64,000 nucleotides of DNA, from contig JAEWKR010000079.1 in assembly GCA_023457715.1 (NCBI GenBank), positions 42,272 through 106,271 of the forward strand, in the 5' to 3' direction. This DNA comes from Verrucomicrobiota bacterium (GTDB lineage: Bacteria > Verrucomicrobiota > Verrucomicrobiia > Opitutales > Opitutaceae). A model generated the notes under the pieces. That model ran no database searches, was not told the DNA's origin, and saw nothing but the letters and a program-made list of their open reading frames with translations. The position numbers were made by a program, and so were the translations under genes. The stretch's first letter is position 1, and each line of letters begins with the position of its first letter. Positions 1 to 8,556 of the stretch are shown one piece after another.

Positions 1-531
1 CCGGGTGACTTCGCCGGGAATCGGATTATGGCCCCATTCGCCGGCGATGCCGTGATGGCCGTGCAGCACGCGGCCGTGCACGACGACCCCGCCGCCGACG
101 CCCGTGCCGAGAATGATGCCAAACACCACCGGGCGCCCTTTGGCGGCGCCCATCGTCGCCTCCGCGAGCGCGAAGCAGTTGGCATCGTTGGCGAGCCGTG
201 CCTCGACGCCGAGGGCGGCGGAAAGGTCGCGGGCAAAGGGTCGGCCATTGAGGCAGACGGTGTTCGAATTCTTCAGCAGGCCCGTGCTCGGCTCCGTCGC
301 GCCGGGCGTGCCGATGCCGATGGCGCCGGGGCGCTTGAGTCCGGAGGTTGCCTCCAGTTGCTCCACCACCCGGCGGACCTGGGCCACGACGTGGTCGTAG
401 CCCCGGCTCGACTCCGTCGGCAGGCGCAGCCGGTGGAGCGCCACGTGCGCCTCCTCGCCGGAGAGGATCGCGCCCTCGATTTTCGTCCCGCCCAGATCGA
501 TCCCCCAAAGTGTCTCGGTCGAAGTCGTCAT
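1..531 (-). CDS. ROK-family sugar kinase or regulator, 3' part cut off by window edge
   Basis: The gene reads from an ATG at 531 to beyond position 1, so only the first 177 residues are seen. The N-terminus carries the ROK/ASKHA phosphate-1 motif (WGIDLGGTKIEGAIL). An IGTPGA segment follows, then an LANDANCFALAEA motif with the catalytic-type Asp, a GTGVGGG loop, and GEWGHNP just before the cut. These are the hallmarks of ROK glucokinases and fructokinases. No helix-turn-helix precedes the kinase fold, so a sugar kinase is likelier than an NagC/XylR-type repressor. The CxCGxxGC zinc motif expected next lies outside the window. The sugar cannot be told. The upstream gene on the same strand is the SPW protein, separated by a repeat hairpin. 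Confidence 0.9.
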   Translation of the reverse strand, partial: MTTSTETLWGIDLGGTKIEGAILSGEEAHVALHRLRLPTESSRGYDHVVAQVRRVVEQLEATSGLKRPGAIGIGTPGATEPSTGLLKNSNTVCLNGRPFARDLSAALGVEARLANDANCFALAEATMGAAKGRPVVFGIILGTGVGGGVVVHGRVLHGHHGIAGEWGHNPIPGEVTR

Positions 532-544
532 GCCCCGACGAAAG

Positions 545-641
545 GGAAAAGCTGAAAAACGGAAATGCTGAAAAGCTGAAACCCGCGGTCTCAGCCTCTC
601 AGCATTTCAGCGTTTCAGCGTTTCAGCGTTTCAGCTTTTCC
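545..641. repeat. Octamer-like repeat forming a long imperfect hairpin
   Basis: Copies of GAAAAGCTGAAA-type sequence (about 546-581) face copies of the reverse complement, TTTCAGCG/TTTCAGCT (about 592-640). The unit is about 8 bp and the two arms can pair. It fills the spacer between the SPW gene (ends 646) and the ROK gene (starts 531), both minus strand. The same TTTCAGC unit recurs at 25904-25967. It could act as a processing or attenuation hairpin, but it does not look like a classical terminator. Confidence 0.75.
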
Positions 642-645
642 GTAA

Positions 646-1029
646 TCACATCCGCGCCGGCGTGCCCGGGAGGTGGTGATGGTGATCGACCTCGCTGTCG
701 GACCGGCGCGTCATCATCACGGCGCCGATCTCGAGCAGACCCACGACCAGGTGCGGCACCCACACGCGTTCCGAGAACTGGAACAACCACGGCGACAGCG
801 CCAACAGGATGCCCGCCATCACGTCGAGACCCAGGTGAGCTTTGAACGGCAGGACCTTGAACAGGCCCAGCTCATAATTCGTGAGCAGGCTGTAGATGAT
901 CGTGGACACGCCGAGGATGACCGGCAGTCGCGCTTCGATCCCACCGTTGTCGAAGCCAAAGATCTTCGGCGCAAGGATCAGGGCGATCCCGACAATGTAA
1001 TCTAGAAAACCATGTGTGCGTCTATTCAT
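646..1029 (-). CDS. SPW-repeat-type small integral membrane protein
   Basis: 127 residues from the ATG at 1029. The protein is almost entirely hydrophobic: about four transmembrane segments can be read (DYIVGIALILAPKIFGF, LPVILGVSTIIYSLL, LDVMAGILLALSPWLFQF, WVPHLVVGLLEIGAVMM). The SPW triplet occurs in the third segment and an equivalent AP(K) position in the first, as in two-repeat SPW family proteins of unknown function. The tail is charged and His-rich (DHHHH). A longer reading from 1083 would add 18 unconvincing residues. It is divergent from the ACP gene at 1244. No function can be assigned beyond membrane protein. Confidence 0.75.
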   Translation of the reverse strand: MNRRTHGFLDYIVGIALILAPKIFGFDNGGIEARLPVILGVSTIIYSLLTNYELGLFKVLPFKAHLGLDVMAGILLALSPWLFQFSERVWVPHLVVGLLEIGAVMMTRRSDSEVDHHHHLPGTPARM

Positions 1030-1243
1030 GATACACCCACTGTACGTGCCCCCGGGCGGTCGGGTATGCGAGCCTCGCCCCAACCTGGGCCCCGGGAAAT
1101 CTCCCCCGAACCCCCGCGATGCCCGCCTTGGAGGGTGTTACAGGGATTGGAGGGCAAGCGGATGCGGGAGGGCACGAAGCTGCGAACCGCCGACCGCACA
1201 CGCAGGCTTGAAACACCCCGGGACGGCCCGTAGCGCTAATGCC

Positions 1244-1612
1244 GTGGCCGACCCTTCCGCGACTGACCCCGACAAACTGGCTGAACTGCTGCGCGGTTTT
1301 CCGCCGGCCACGGTGCAGGCGTGCGCTGACTTCGAGGCCACGCGCAGCGACGAGGCGTTCGAACGCGCGTTCGCCGGCCTGATCGAACACCATCTCCGCC
1401 AGCCACCCGCGCGGCCGGTGGGCGAGCTGCCCGGATCCACTCTCCTGGTGGCCGATCTGGGCCTCGATTCGCTCACCCTCGTCGAAATGGCCTTCCTGCT
1501 CGAAGACCTCTTCGGCACCAAGCTGCCCCACGACGAGTTCGTGAAGGTCCAGACGCTCGACGACCTGCGCGGGCTCCTCCGCCGCAGCCTGGACCCGGCG
1601 TCCTCCTCATGA
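1244..1612 (+). CDS. Acyl carrier protein-like protein
   Basis: 122 residues from a GTG at 1244; no in-frame ATG lies nearby, so the start is a best guess. The C-terminal 80 residues are an acyl-carrier domain with the phosphopantetheine attachment motif ADLGLDSLTLVEM (Ser about 76) and a typical helix II/III (FGTKLPHDEF, VQTLDDL). The N-terminal 40 residues are an unassigned helical extension. The stop overlaps the start of the ketoacyl synthase as ATGA, so the two are translationally coupled and probably act together in carrying and elongating an acyl chain. The sequence differs from a housekeeping AcpP in length and basic patches. This suggests a dedicated secondary-lipid carrier (inference). 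Confidence 0.85.
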   Translation: MADPSATDPDKLAELLRGFPPATVQACADFEATRSDEAFERAFAGLIEHHLRQPPARPVGELPGSTLLVADLGLDSLTLVEMAFLLEDLFGTKLPHDEFVKVQTLDDLRGLLRRSLDPASSS

Positions 1613-2877
1613 GCGGCGGGCGCCGCCGGGTCCTCATCACCGGCCTGGGTTTCATCACGAGCATCGGCAACGATCGCGCCGCGGTCAGCGCCAGCCTGCG
1701 TGCCCTCCGGCACGGCCTCGAACGTCATGACTTCATGCCCGGGGTGGCCCTGCCGGTGAAGGTGGCCGGCACGCTCAAGGAGTTCGATACGCGCGCCGAC
1801 CATTACGCCGGCTGGCGGTGGCCGTCGCGCTACACCCTGCCGCGCGAGCTGCTCCGCAGCCTTCCCCCGCACGGCGTCTACGCAGCCTGCGCGTTGCAGC
1901 AGCTGATCGCGGACGCCCACCTGCAGCCCGACCACCTGGCCAGTGAAAGGACGGGGTTGTTCACCGCCTCGGCCGGTTCACCGTTTCTCCAACGCACCTT
2001 CCTGAATCAGACCTACGCGTCGCAGGGGGAACGCGTCCATCCCATGGGCGTGGTGAGCACGATCGCGGGCACCCTCAGCTTCAATCTCGCCACGCTCTAC
2101 GGCGTGCGCGGCGCGGTCTGCGGCTTTGTCTCCGCCTGCGCCTCCACCGCCCATGCCATCGGCTACGCCATGGACGAGATCATGCTCGGACGGCTCGATC
2201 GCGTGGTGGTGGTCGGCGGCGAGGACCTGACGACCGACTCCACCTACTCGTTCCACGGCATGCGCGTGCTGTCCCGCAACCCGGATCCCGGCAGCGCCTC
2301 GCGGCCGTTCGACTCCGCCCGCGACGGCTTCGTCGGCACCGGCGGCGCCGCCGCGCTTCTGCTCGAGTCGGCCGAGGCCGCCGCCGGCCGTGGGGCCGTT
2401 CCCTACGCCGAGCTGCTGGGCTGGGGACAGTCCGCCGACGGCTGCAATCTCGCCCAGTCGGATCCCGACGGTCGCGGGCTCGCGCTCGCCATCACGCGCG
2501 CGCTGCAGGCGGCCGGGACCGCGCCCGCGCAGGTCGATTACGTCAACGCCCACGCGACCTCGACCCCTGCCGGCGACCGTTCCGAGGCGCGCGCGCTGCA
2601 GGCCGTCTTCGGCGCGCACGGGCTCCGGCCCGCCGTCAGCAGCACCAAGGCCCTCACCGGTCACGGTCTGTCCATGGCCGCGGCGATGGAAACCGGTTTC
2701 TGCGCGCTCGCCCTCAAGGAGGGGTTCATTCCCGGCCAGGCCCACCTCGTGACCCCCGATCCCGATGCGGCCGCCCTCCGCCTCCCCCGCGCGACCCTCG
2801 ACCAGGCGCCGCGCATCGTGCTCAAGAACAGCAGCGGCTTCGGTGGCAGCAACGTGGCGCTGGTGCTGGGGGTGTAG
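1609..2877 (+). CDS. Beta-ketoacyl-ACP synthase (KAS II / FabF-like)
   Basis: 422 residues, a normal length for FabF-type condensing enzymes. The thiolase fold is complete: nucleophile Cys177 in FVSACAST, His315 in NAHATSTP, Lys347 and His352 in TKALTGHG, and the closing GFGGSN loop. It condenses an acyl thioester with malonyl-ACP. It starts inside the stop of the upstream ACP gene (ATGA), so both are one transcription unit. The inserted WPSRYTLPRE region and weak resemblance around the acyl pocket suggest a specialised rather than primary FabF. It may supply or elongate acyl chains for the lipid genes further right, which is inference from position only. Confidence 0.9.
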   Translation: MSGGRRRVLITGLGFITSIGNDRAAVSASLRALRHGLERHDFMPGVALPVKVAGTLKEFDTRADHYAGWRWPSRYTLPRELLRSLPPHGVYAACALQQLIADAHLQPDHLASERTGLFTASAGSPFLQRTFLNQTYASQGERVHPMGVVSTIAGTLSFNLATLYGVRGAVCGFVSACASTAHAIGYAMDEIMLGRLDRVVVVGGEDLTTDSTYSFHGMRVLSRNPDPGSASRPFDSARDGFVGTGGAAALLLESAEAAAGRGAVPYAELLGWGQSADGCNLAQSDPDGRGLALAITRALQAAGTAPAQVDYVNAHATSTPAGDRSEARALQAVFGAHGLRPAVSSTKALTGHGLSMAAAMETGFCALALKEGFIPGQAHLVTPDPDAAALRLPRATLDQAPRIVLKNSSGFGGSNVALVLGV

Positions 2878-2886
2878 GGCCGCTGG

Positions 2887-2916
2887 TTTTGGGTTTTGGG
2901 TTTTGGGTTTTGGGTT
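2887..2916. repeat. Heptamer array TTTTGGG x4
   Basis: Four perfect tandem copies of TTTTGGG lie between the convergent ketoacyl synthase and CDP-alcohol transferase genes. The array touches the stop codon of the latter at 2915. The same heptamer reappears, in the other orientation, at 10012-10046 inside a coding sequence and as a hairpin at 21487-21555. Confidence 0.9.
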
Positions 2917-3655
2917 ACTCGCTTCCTCTTCCTCGTCTCGACCTGACGACGACGGCGCGGACGAACCGGGGCAGCCACAGGAGGAAAACGGTGCCCTGGT
3001 ACGCCGCCAGGCCGATCATGAACCAGGCGGGACGACCCCAGGCCGCCAGCGCGAGCAGCCCGCCGAAGGCTGCCGTGTGCTCGATCACCTTCGGCCACCA
3101 CGCGAACCGGCTCGCCTGCACCGCCGGTGGCGTCCAGCGCACGCGCTCTGCGCACGCCTGGTCGAAATTATCCTCCAGGCTGCGCTGACCGACGAACAGC
3201 AACGCCATCGCGAGCCCGATCACGACCGAGTGTTCGGCCGCCCAGCTGCCCTCACCCCGCCCCACGACCCCGGCGGCGAGGAAATAAAACGTCCAGAAAA
3301 TCTGGGTACAGAAACCCTCCAGCAGCTGGCCCACCGGCGAGAAGCGGCGGGTGGTGCGCGCCAGGTTCCCGTCCACGCAATCCAGGACCTGGATCGCCAG
3401 CGCGAGCGTCACCACCGCGGCCGCGCCCGGCCAGCCGCCGGGCCAGGCGACCGCCGGGAGGGCCAGCGCCAGCACGAGCTGGAGGCCGCAGACGCCGTCG
3501 GCGGTCCACCCGAGCCGCAAAAAGAGGGGCGTGACGTAGAACGAGAGGGGGCGATAGCACCAGTACGCGAGCCGCTCGCCGTCGCGCTCCTCCGCCGCTT
3601 TTTCCGCGGTGTAGCTCGCGCGCACCCGCTGCAGTTCCTCGCGGTAGGAGCCCAT
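2915..3655 (-). CDS. CDP-alcohol phosphatidyltransferase-like membrane protein with altered active site
   Basis: 246 residues from the ATG at 3655, two bases after the upstream glycosyltransferase stop, so the pair is an operon. Six hydrophobic helices and the family motif are visible: LDCVDGNLARTTRRFSPVG, i.e. DxxDGxxAR...G. The last two aspartates of the consensus (GxxxDxxxD) are replaced: it reads GQLLEGFCT, so D3 is Glu and D4 is Thr. These residues normally bind metal and activate the acceptor hydroxyl. The protein could therefore use an unusual acceptor, or be inactive. The canonical paralogue is at 33339-34070. The neighbours suggest a lipid or glycan phospho-headgroup role (inference). 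Confidence 0.8.
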   Translation of the reverse strand: MGSYREELQRVRASYTAEKAAEERDGERLAYWCYRPLSFYVTPLFLRLGWTADGVCGLQLVLALALPAVAWPGGWPGAAAVVTLALAIQVLDCVDGNLARTTRRFSPVGQLLEGFCTQIFWTFYFLAAGVVGRGEGSWAAEHSVVIGLAMALLFVGQRSLEDNFDQACAERVRWTPPAVQASRFAWWPKVIEHTAAFGGLLALAAWGRPAWFMIGLAAYQGTVFLLWLPRFVRAVVVRSRRGRGSE

Positions 3656-3657
3656 GG

Positions 3658-4806
3658 TCACAACGCCCCGGCGGTTCTCGCGCGGGCCTGGATTTTTGCC
3701 AGCCAGTAGCCGGCGGTCAGCTTTTCGCGCATCGCCGCGTCGAAGCGCCCGGCCCGTTCGTCCTGCCAGCGCCGCAGCGCCGGCTCGTCGATCTCGTCCC
3801 ATTCCCGGACCACCACCACGGGCAGTCCTTCGTCTTCGTAGAGCGGATCCAGCGTCGAGCGGCGGACAATCGGGATGCACCCGAGGACCAGCGCCTCCCA
3901 GGTCCGGAAGCAATCGAGGCCGTTGCCGCGCGGCGACACCTCGAACGCGTAGTCCCGATGCGCCTCCCAGCATTCCCGCTGGGGCAGTCGCCGCCGCACG
4001 AACGTGCACGCCGGCTGCGCGGAAAGCGTCCGCACCGCCGCCGCGCGCTCCGGCAGCGCGCTCACATCCGCCGCCACGATCTTCTGGTTCTGGTGAAACG
4101 TGCAGAGCGCGCGGGGCGGGCGCGATCGGTTGGGCGGCAGGCCACGCGCCACGTCCTGAAGCAGCCGCTGGTCGCCGATATCGTTGCGCGCGAGGGAGGG
4201 GTCGAAGGGCGTTCGCCGCATTGCCATCGTGATCAGGAACCCGAGTCGCTTTTCCAGCTTGGTGTAGACCGGATTGTCGCAGCCGATGGGTATCCGGGTG
4301 AGCCGGGGATGCCGGCCCTCGAGGTCGCAGTTCTGGGCGAACCAGTGGATCAGCCGCGGGTGCTCGAGCAGGGAACGATGCGCCTGCATCGGAGCGGCAT
4401 CCGAGTCGCCCGTCACGAGCACAAAGGGATGGCGGAGCTGCGGGAGCAGTTCCGCCACAAACGCCTCCAGCAGGTCGGTCTTGACGTGAATCGTCGCGCC
4501 CGGCCGCAACCGCGCCGCCGCCGGCCGGAGGGCCGCGACGGGGCGGGCGGGACGTCCTTCCGCCTGCACGTTGGTCCCGAAATCGACCACCAGATCGCAC
4601 GCCTCCCGCAGCGCCTCGCTGTGCACGAGGTGCTCCGGCAGCCCCGCGGGACAGTGACAACGCCCCGTGCCGGCCGCCGTCTCCGCGTTTCCATGACGCC
4701 AGTCTCCCCAGGTCCGGGCCGCGCGCCGCGTCACCGCCTGCAACGCCGACTCGCAACGCAACGCCGCCCGTCGGGCGTATCCGGGAGTGGAGTTCGACGC
4801 GGGCAT
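3658..4806 (-). CDS. Exostosin-like (GT47-type) glycosyltransferase
   Basis: 382 residues from the ATG at 4806; an in-frame start at 4845 is possible but adds an unconvincing leader. The C-terminal half carries the diagnostic donor-site stretch FEVSPRGNGLDCFRTWEAL followed by VLGCIPIV, typical of exostosin-like glycosyltransferases and their bacterial relatives. Upstream are IPIGCDNP and a CTFHQNQ segment. There is no signal peptide, so it probably works on the cytoplasmic face. It lies directly upstream of the CDP-alcohol transferase-like gene and is divergent from the ABC protein at 4912. Donor and acceptor cannot be read. Family call fairly secure, substrate unknown. Confidence 0.75.
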   Translation of the reverse strand: MPASNSTPGYARRAALRCESALQAVTRRAARTWGDWRHGNAETAAGTGRCHCPAGLPEHLVHSEALREACDLVVDFGTNVQAEGRPARPVAALRPAAARLRPGATIHVKTDLLEAFVAELLPQLRHPFVLVTGDSDAAPMQAHRSLLEHPRLIHWFAQNCDLEGRHPRLTRIPIGCDNPVYTKLEKRLGFLITMAMRRTPFDPSLARNDIGDQRLLQDVARGLPPNRSRPPRALCTFHQNQKIVAADVSALPERAAAVRTLSAQPACTFVRRRLPQRECWEAHRDYAFEVSPRGNGLDCFRTWEALVLGCIPIVRRSTLDPLYEDEGLPVVVVREWDEIDEPALRRWQDERAGRFDAAMREKLTAGYWLAKIQARARTAGAL

Positions 4807-4911
4807 CGGCGGGTCACGCTGGGGACACCGCCCGCCGGCTGTCAAACCCGGCCCGGCCGGCCGTCAATTCGGCTCGCCTCGGCGGCGGGCCCGTCGCCAC
4901 GCTCGCCGCCG

Positions 4912-6567
4912 ATGAATCTCTGGCGCATCCTGCTTCGCTACGGCGGCTGGCGGCTGCTGATCGCGGTCGGCGGCGGGCTCTGCGGCGGCGCGGCCATGGC
5001 GGCGCTGATGCGGCTGATTCACCGCGGGCTGACGCTGCCCCCGGAGGCCATCGGACCCGCGGCCCTCCAGTTTGTCGGGCTGCTCGCGGTGTACTTTGTG
5101 GCGACCCTCGCCGCGCAGCAGTCGCTGACCGACGCGGGGGAACGGCTGCAATGGGAGATGCGGCTCAGCCTCCTCCGCCAGACCTTCGCCACCCCGCAGC
5201 GGAAACTGGAACGCGTGGGCGAGGCGCGGCTGTTCAACCTGATGGGTTACGACGTGCGGCAGATCGCCGACTACCTGTGTGCCCTGCCGGACTCGGTCGT
5301 CAATGTGACGGTCGCCACCGGCTGTTTCATCTACATGGCGCGGCTGTCGCCCGCGGTCACCCTTTTCAATCTGCTCTTCGTCGGCCTCGCCGCGGTCTGC
5401 TACGTCCTCCCGCAGCGGCTTTCGCAGCGCATCGGCCGCGCGGCCGGCGAGGCGAACGACCGGCACATCGCGGAGCTGCAGTACGCGCTGCGCGGGGCCA
5501 AGCCCCTGAAGCTGAGCCAGCCGCGCCGGCTGGCCTTCCTCGCCGACCATTTCACGCCGACCGGCCAGCGTCTCCGCGGGCTCGTCCGCCAGAGCCGGTT
5601 CATCCATCTCCTCTCCGAACGTTTCGCCGAGGTCATGGTGCTGGGCAACGTGGCCGTGCTGTTGTTTGTGCTGCCGGGCCACCTGGACCTCGAGGCCGGC
5701 ACCGCCACCGGCCTGCTCCTCGCGGCGATCTTTGCCCGGCAGCCGCTGAAGGATTCGGTCGACATCATCGCCCGCACCCAGCGCACCAATGTCCTGCTCC
5801 AGCGCATGGAGGAGGCCGGTCTCCAGCCGTTCCTCGTGGCGCCGGGGGAAACACCGGTCGCCCCCGCGGCTGCGTTCCAGTCCCTCGAACTCGAGGAGGT
5901 GGAATTCAACTACGAAAACGACCACGACCAGAAGGGCTTCGCCGCCGGTCCGTTCAATCTGCGGCTCGGGGCGGGCGAACTCGTTTTCCTCGTCGGGGGC
6001 AACGGGGCGGGCAAGACCACCCTGGCGAAGCTGCTGTGCGGCTTGTACGTCCCCACCCGCGGCACCGTCCGCGTCGACGGTGCGGCGGTGACCACCGAAG
6101 CACAGCGCGCCGAGCTGCGCTCGCGTTTCGCCGCCGTCTTTACCGACGATCCCCTTTTCGACCATGTCCTCGGCTGCTCCTCCGCCACCGTGGAGCGCCA
6201 CGGCCGGCCGCTGCTCGAGGAACTCCGGCTCGGCCACAAGGTGAACCTGGACGGCGCGCGGTTCAGCACCGTGGACCTGTCACAAGGTCAGCGCCGGCGG
6301 CTCAATCTTCTCGGCGCGCTGCTCGAAGACCGGCCGATCCTGCTCCTGGACGAATGGACCGCGGACCAGGATCCCGGCTTCCGGCTCTACTTCTACGATC
6401 ACCTCCTGCCGATGCTGCGCCGCCGCGGGAAAACGATTGTCCTGATCTCCCACGACGACCGGTACTTCGACCGCGCCGATCGCGTGCTGAAGATCGAGCA
6501 CGGCCGGATCAATCCCACGGCCAAAGATTCCGCAGCCAGGCCGGCACCGGCGACCGCGGCAGGCTGA
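4912..6567 (+). CDS. ABC exporter of the cyclic peptide / PvdE-SyrD type, fused permease-ATPase
   Basis: 551 residues from the ATG at 4912 (MNLWRILL). The first about 320 residues hold six transmembrane helices; the rest is one nucleotide-binding domain. It has Walker A GGNGAGKTT, a family-specific signature DLSQGQRRRLNLL in place of LSGGQ, and Walker B LLLDEWTADQDPGFR. The His-loop reads ISHDDRYF. The DEWxADQDP and SHDDRYF wording is typical of the PvdE/SyrD/YojI half-transporter family, which moves siderophore precursors and lipopeptides. No peptide synthetase is in the window, so here it more likely moves a glycolipid or other product of the surrounding genes. The 3' end overlaps the opposing gene by 59 bp. 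Confidence 0.9.
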   Translation: MNLWRILLRYGGWRLLIAVGGGLCGGAAMAALMRLIHRGLTLPPEAIGPAALQFVGLLAVYFVATLAAQQSLTDAGERLQWEMRLSLLRQTFATPQRKLERVGEARLFNLMGYDVRQIADYLCALPDSVVNVTVATGCFIYMARLSPAVTLFNLLFVGLAAVCYVLPQRLSQRIGRAAGEANDRHIAELQYALRGAKPLKLSQPRRLAFLADHFTPTGQRLRGLVRQSRFIHLLSERFAEVMVLGNVAVLLFVLPGHLDLEAGTATGLLLAAIFARQPLKDSVDIIARTQRTNVLLQRMEEAGLQPFLVAPGETPVAPAAAFQSLELEEVEFNYENDHDQKGFAAGPFNLRLGAGELVFLVGGNGAGKTTLAKLLCGLYVPTRGTVRVDGAAVTTEAQRAELRSRFAAVFTDDPLFDHVLGCSSATVERHGRPLLEELRLGHKVNLDGARFSTVDLSQGQRRRLNLLGALLEDRPILLLDEWTADQDPGFRLYFYDHLLPMLRRRGKTIVLISHDDRYFDRADRVLKIEHGRINPTAKDSAARPAPATAAG

Positions 6568-7255
6568 ACGGTCCGGCCGGAAATCCCGCCGCCCGGCGCG
6601 CGGCAAACAGCGCCCGACCGGTGCGCCAGCGCTCGCGGGACACCTGCCGCCGGTCGACGGCGTCGCGGGCCCGCTTGCCGATGTCATGATGCCGGTGCTC
6701 GAACATCAGGTGCCGCGCATCGATCACGACTCCCTCCGCCTGGGCCACCGCGGTGAACTCGGTGTCGCAGTACATCGACGCGTAGGCGGGATGAAACAGG
6801 TACCCAAAACGTTGATACCGCGGGCGGGTGAGGATCGCCAGGGTGAACACGTCGGGCTTGTTCCCGTCGGCCACCGCGACCACCCGGTCCTGCCGCCACC
6901 ACGCGCCGGGCGCCGCCGCCGCCAGGGCCTCGTCCCAGTGGTCGGGCGGGTCGAAGTCGTCGGCCACCGCGATCAGGACGTCGCCGGTGGTCGCGCGGGC
7001 CGCTTCGTTCCAGCCGGCCACACAGGTGCGGGGTCCGCGGTTCACCACCAGCCGCGGCGCGGAATCCGGGCGGGGTTCAGCGCCCCCCAGCATCGCCCGG
7101 GCCGCATCCTCGTCGGGAGCGTCGACGGCGATGACGACTTCCACTGCGGCCGGAGACCGCGCCCGCTCCCGCCACCGGTCCACAACCCCCGGGATCCACG
7201 TCGGCCGCGCGGTCGTGTACGCGAGCGAAAACCGCGGGCGCTCCAGGGGGGACAT
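6509..7255 (-). CDS. GT2-like glycosyltransferase
   Basis: 248 residues from the ATG at 7255 (MSPLERPRFS); earlier in-frame ATG/alternative starts exist at 7273 and 7285. It shows a GT-A fold outline: FSLAYTTARP strand, VEVVIAVDAPDE, NRGPRTCVAGWNEAARAT (the GxNxA segment of GT2 enzymes), and VLIAVADDFDPPDHWD with the DxD-type motif. A W/H-rich C-terminus follows. It is convergent with the ABC exporter, the last 59 bp overlapping, and divergent from the glycosyltransferase at 7432. It probably adds a sugar to the same surface product. Donor and acceptor unknown. Confidence 0.7.
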   Translation of the reverse strand: MSPLERPRFSLAYTTARPTWIPGVVDRWRERARSPAAVEVVIAVDAPDEDAARAMLGGAEPRPDSAPRLVVNRGPRTCVAGWNEAARATTGDVLIAVADDFDPPDHWDEALAAAAPGAWWRQDRVVAVADGNKPDVFTLAILTRPRYQRFGYLFHPAYASMYCDTEFTAVAQAEGVVIDARHLMFEHRHHDIGKRARDAVDRRQVSRERWRTGRALFAARRAAGFPAGPFSLPRSPVPAWLRNLWPWD

Positions 7256-7431
7256 GCCCAACACAGGTGCCATCCCCGCCCCCAAAGTCCAGCGAAGAGG
7301 CCGTCGGCAGGCCGCGTTCTCAGGGTCGCTGCGCTCGGGAGCCCGCGGTCCGTCTTCACGTCGCCGTCAGCGTTCTGCATCGCGGTGCGCGGCTTCCTCC
7401 CTTCGAATCGCGCTTCCCGCATCCCGCCGCC

Positions 7432-8556
7432 ATGTCCCGCGTCCCCCCCTCACCCGCCTCGGCCGAGGTCATTGCCTTCGCCGCCGGCAACCACCCGGTG
7501 TTCTCGCCGTGGCGGGAGGCCTTGGGCGAACGCGTTGCCCTGCAAACCTGCTGGGGACTGGACGCCGCCGATCTGCGCCGGTGGCTTTTCGGGTTGCTGC
7601 CGCGGGAGCAACCGGCCGCGCGCATCCTGCCTTTGGCCCTCGGCCGCCACCCCTGGCGGACCTGGCACGCGCGCCGCGCCTGCGCGGGCGCGCCGCACGC
7701 CACCACCGTCGTGCTCACCCGTCCGGACCAGGCCGCACTCCTGCCGGAACTGAGCGGCAAACGGCGGATGTACTACGCCATCGATGACTACGAGACCTAC
7801 GGGCGGGACTGGTCCGCAGCGGAAAGGAACGTGCTCCAGACGGTGGACCATGTCGTCGCCGTGTCCACCGGGCTGGCCGCGAAACTCTCCTCCCAGGTCG
7901 GGCGCCGCACGCGGGTCACGGTCTGCCCCAATGCCATTCCCGCCTCGTGGCTCGCGCGCAGTGCCCATCCCGCCACGCGGCAGCACGCCCGCACCGCCCT
8001 GCGGCAGCGGCTGGGTCTGCGTCCGGATGCGCCGCTGGTCGGCGTGCTGGGCCGCGTCTCGAGCCGGCTGCGGCTGGACTGGCTGCTCGCAGCCGTGGAG
8101 GCCGAACCGCGGCTGCACTGGGTCTTCGTGGGGGATCTCGAGCCGGCGGAGGTGGTGCCGGACGACCGCGTCCGGATCGCGCGGCTGCAAAACCATCCCC
8201 GGGTTCACCTCACCGGCCGGGTGCCCTTTGCCGCGATGCTCGACCACGCCGCAGCGCTCGACCTGGCCGTCCTCCCCTACAGCGACCGCAGCACGAATCC
8301 CCTCGGCAGCGCCGTGCGGCTGTTCCTGCACCTGCCGCACCCGGCGCCCCTCCTGGCCACCGACGGCTGCCGGCAGGTGCGCGAACTGGCGCCCCAACTC
8401 ACCTATTTTCAGTCAGCCGACGAACTGATTGCCGCGCTCCGGGCGCATCACGACCGGGCTTTCGTGGACCCGGCTTACCCCGCGCGCGTGCAGCTGGCAC
8501 AACAGCACACCTGGGAGGCGCGGGCTCAACAATGGACCCAATGGATCCGCGCGTGA
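7432..8556 (+). CDS. GT-B family glycosyltransferase (GT4-like)
   Basis: 374 residues from the ATG at 7432 (MSRVPPSP). The N-terminal domain has MYYAIDDYETY and DHVVAVSTGLAAKLS, then VCPNAIP, the usual hinge of GT4 enzymes. The C-terminal Rossmann domain begins VGVLGRVSSRLRLDWLL and continues HWVFVGDL, HPRVHLTGRVPFAAMLDHAAALDLAVLPYSD. The usual ExxxxxxxE donor motif is weak (LPYSDRSTNPLGSAVRLF), as in the DUF-like GT4 subset that begins with a display of NAxxDDY. It overlaps the next gene by 25 bp, so both are co-translated. Confidence 0.8.
   Translation: MSRVPPSPASAEVIAFAAGNHPVFSPWREALGERVALQTCWGLDAADLRRWLFGLLPREQPAARILPLALGRHPWRTWHARRACAGAPHATTVVLTRPDQAALLPELSGKRRMYYAIDDYETYGRDWSAAERNVLQTVDHVVAVSTGLAAKLSSQVGRRTRVTVCPNAIPASWLARSAHPATRQHARTALRQRLGLRPDAPLVGVLGRVSSRLRLDWLLAAVEAEPRLHWVFVGDLEPAEVVPDDRVRIARLQNHPRVHLTGRVPFAAMLDHAAALDLAVLPYSDRSTNPLGSAVRLFLHLPHPAPLLATDGCRQVRELAPQLTYFQSADELIAALRAHHDRAFVDPAYPARVQLAQQHTWEARAQQWTQWIRA

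Noticed and set aside
26..508. Arg-rich frame over the ROK gene
   Set aside because: Out of frame with the intact ROK motifs, which run off the left edge.
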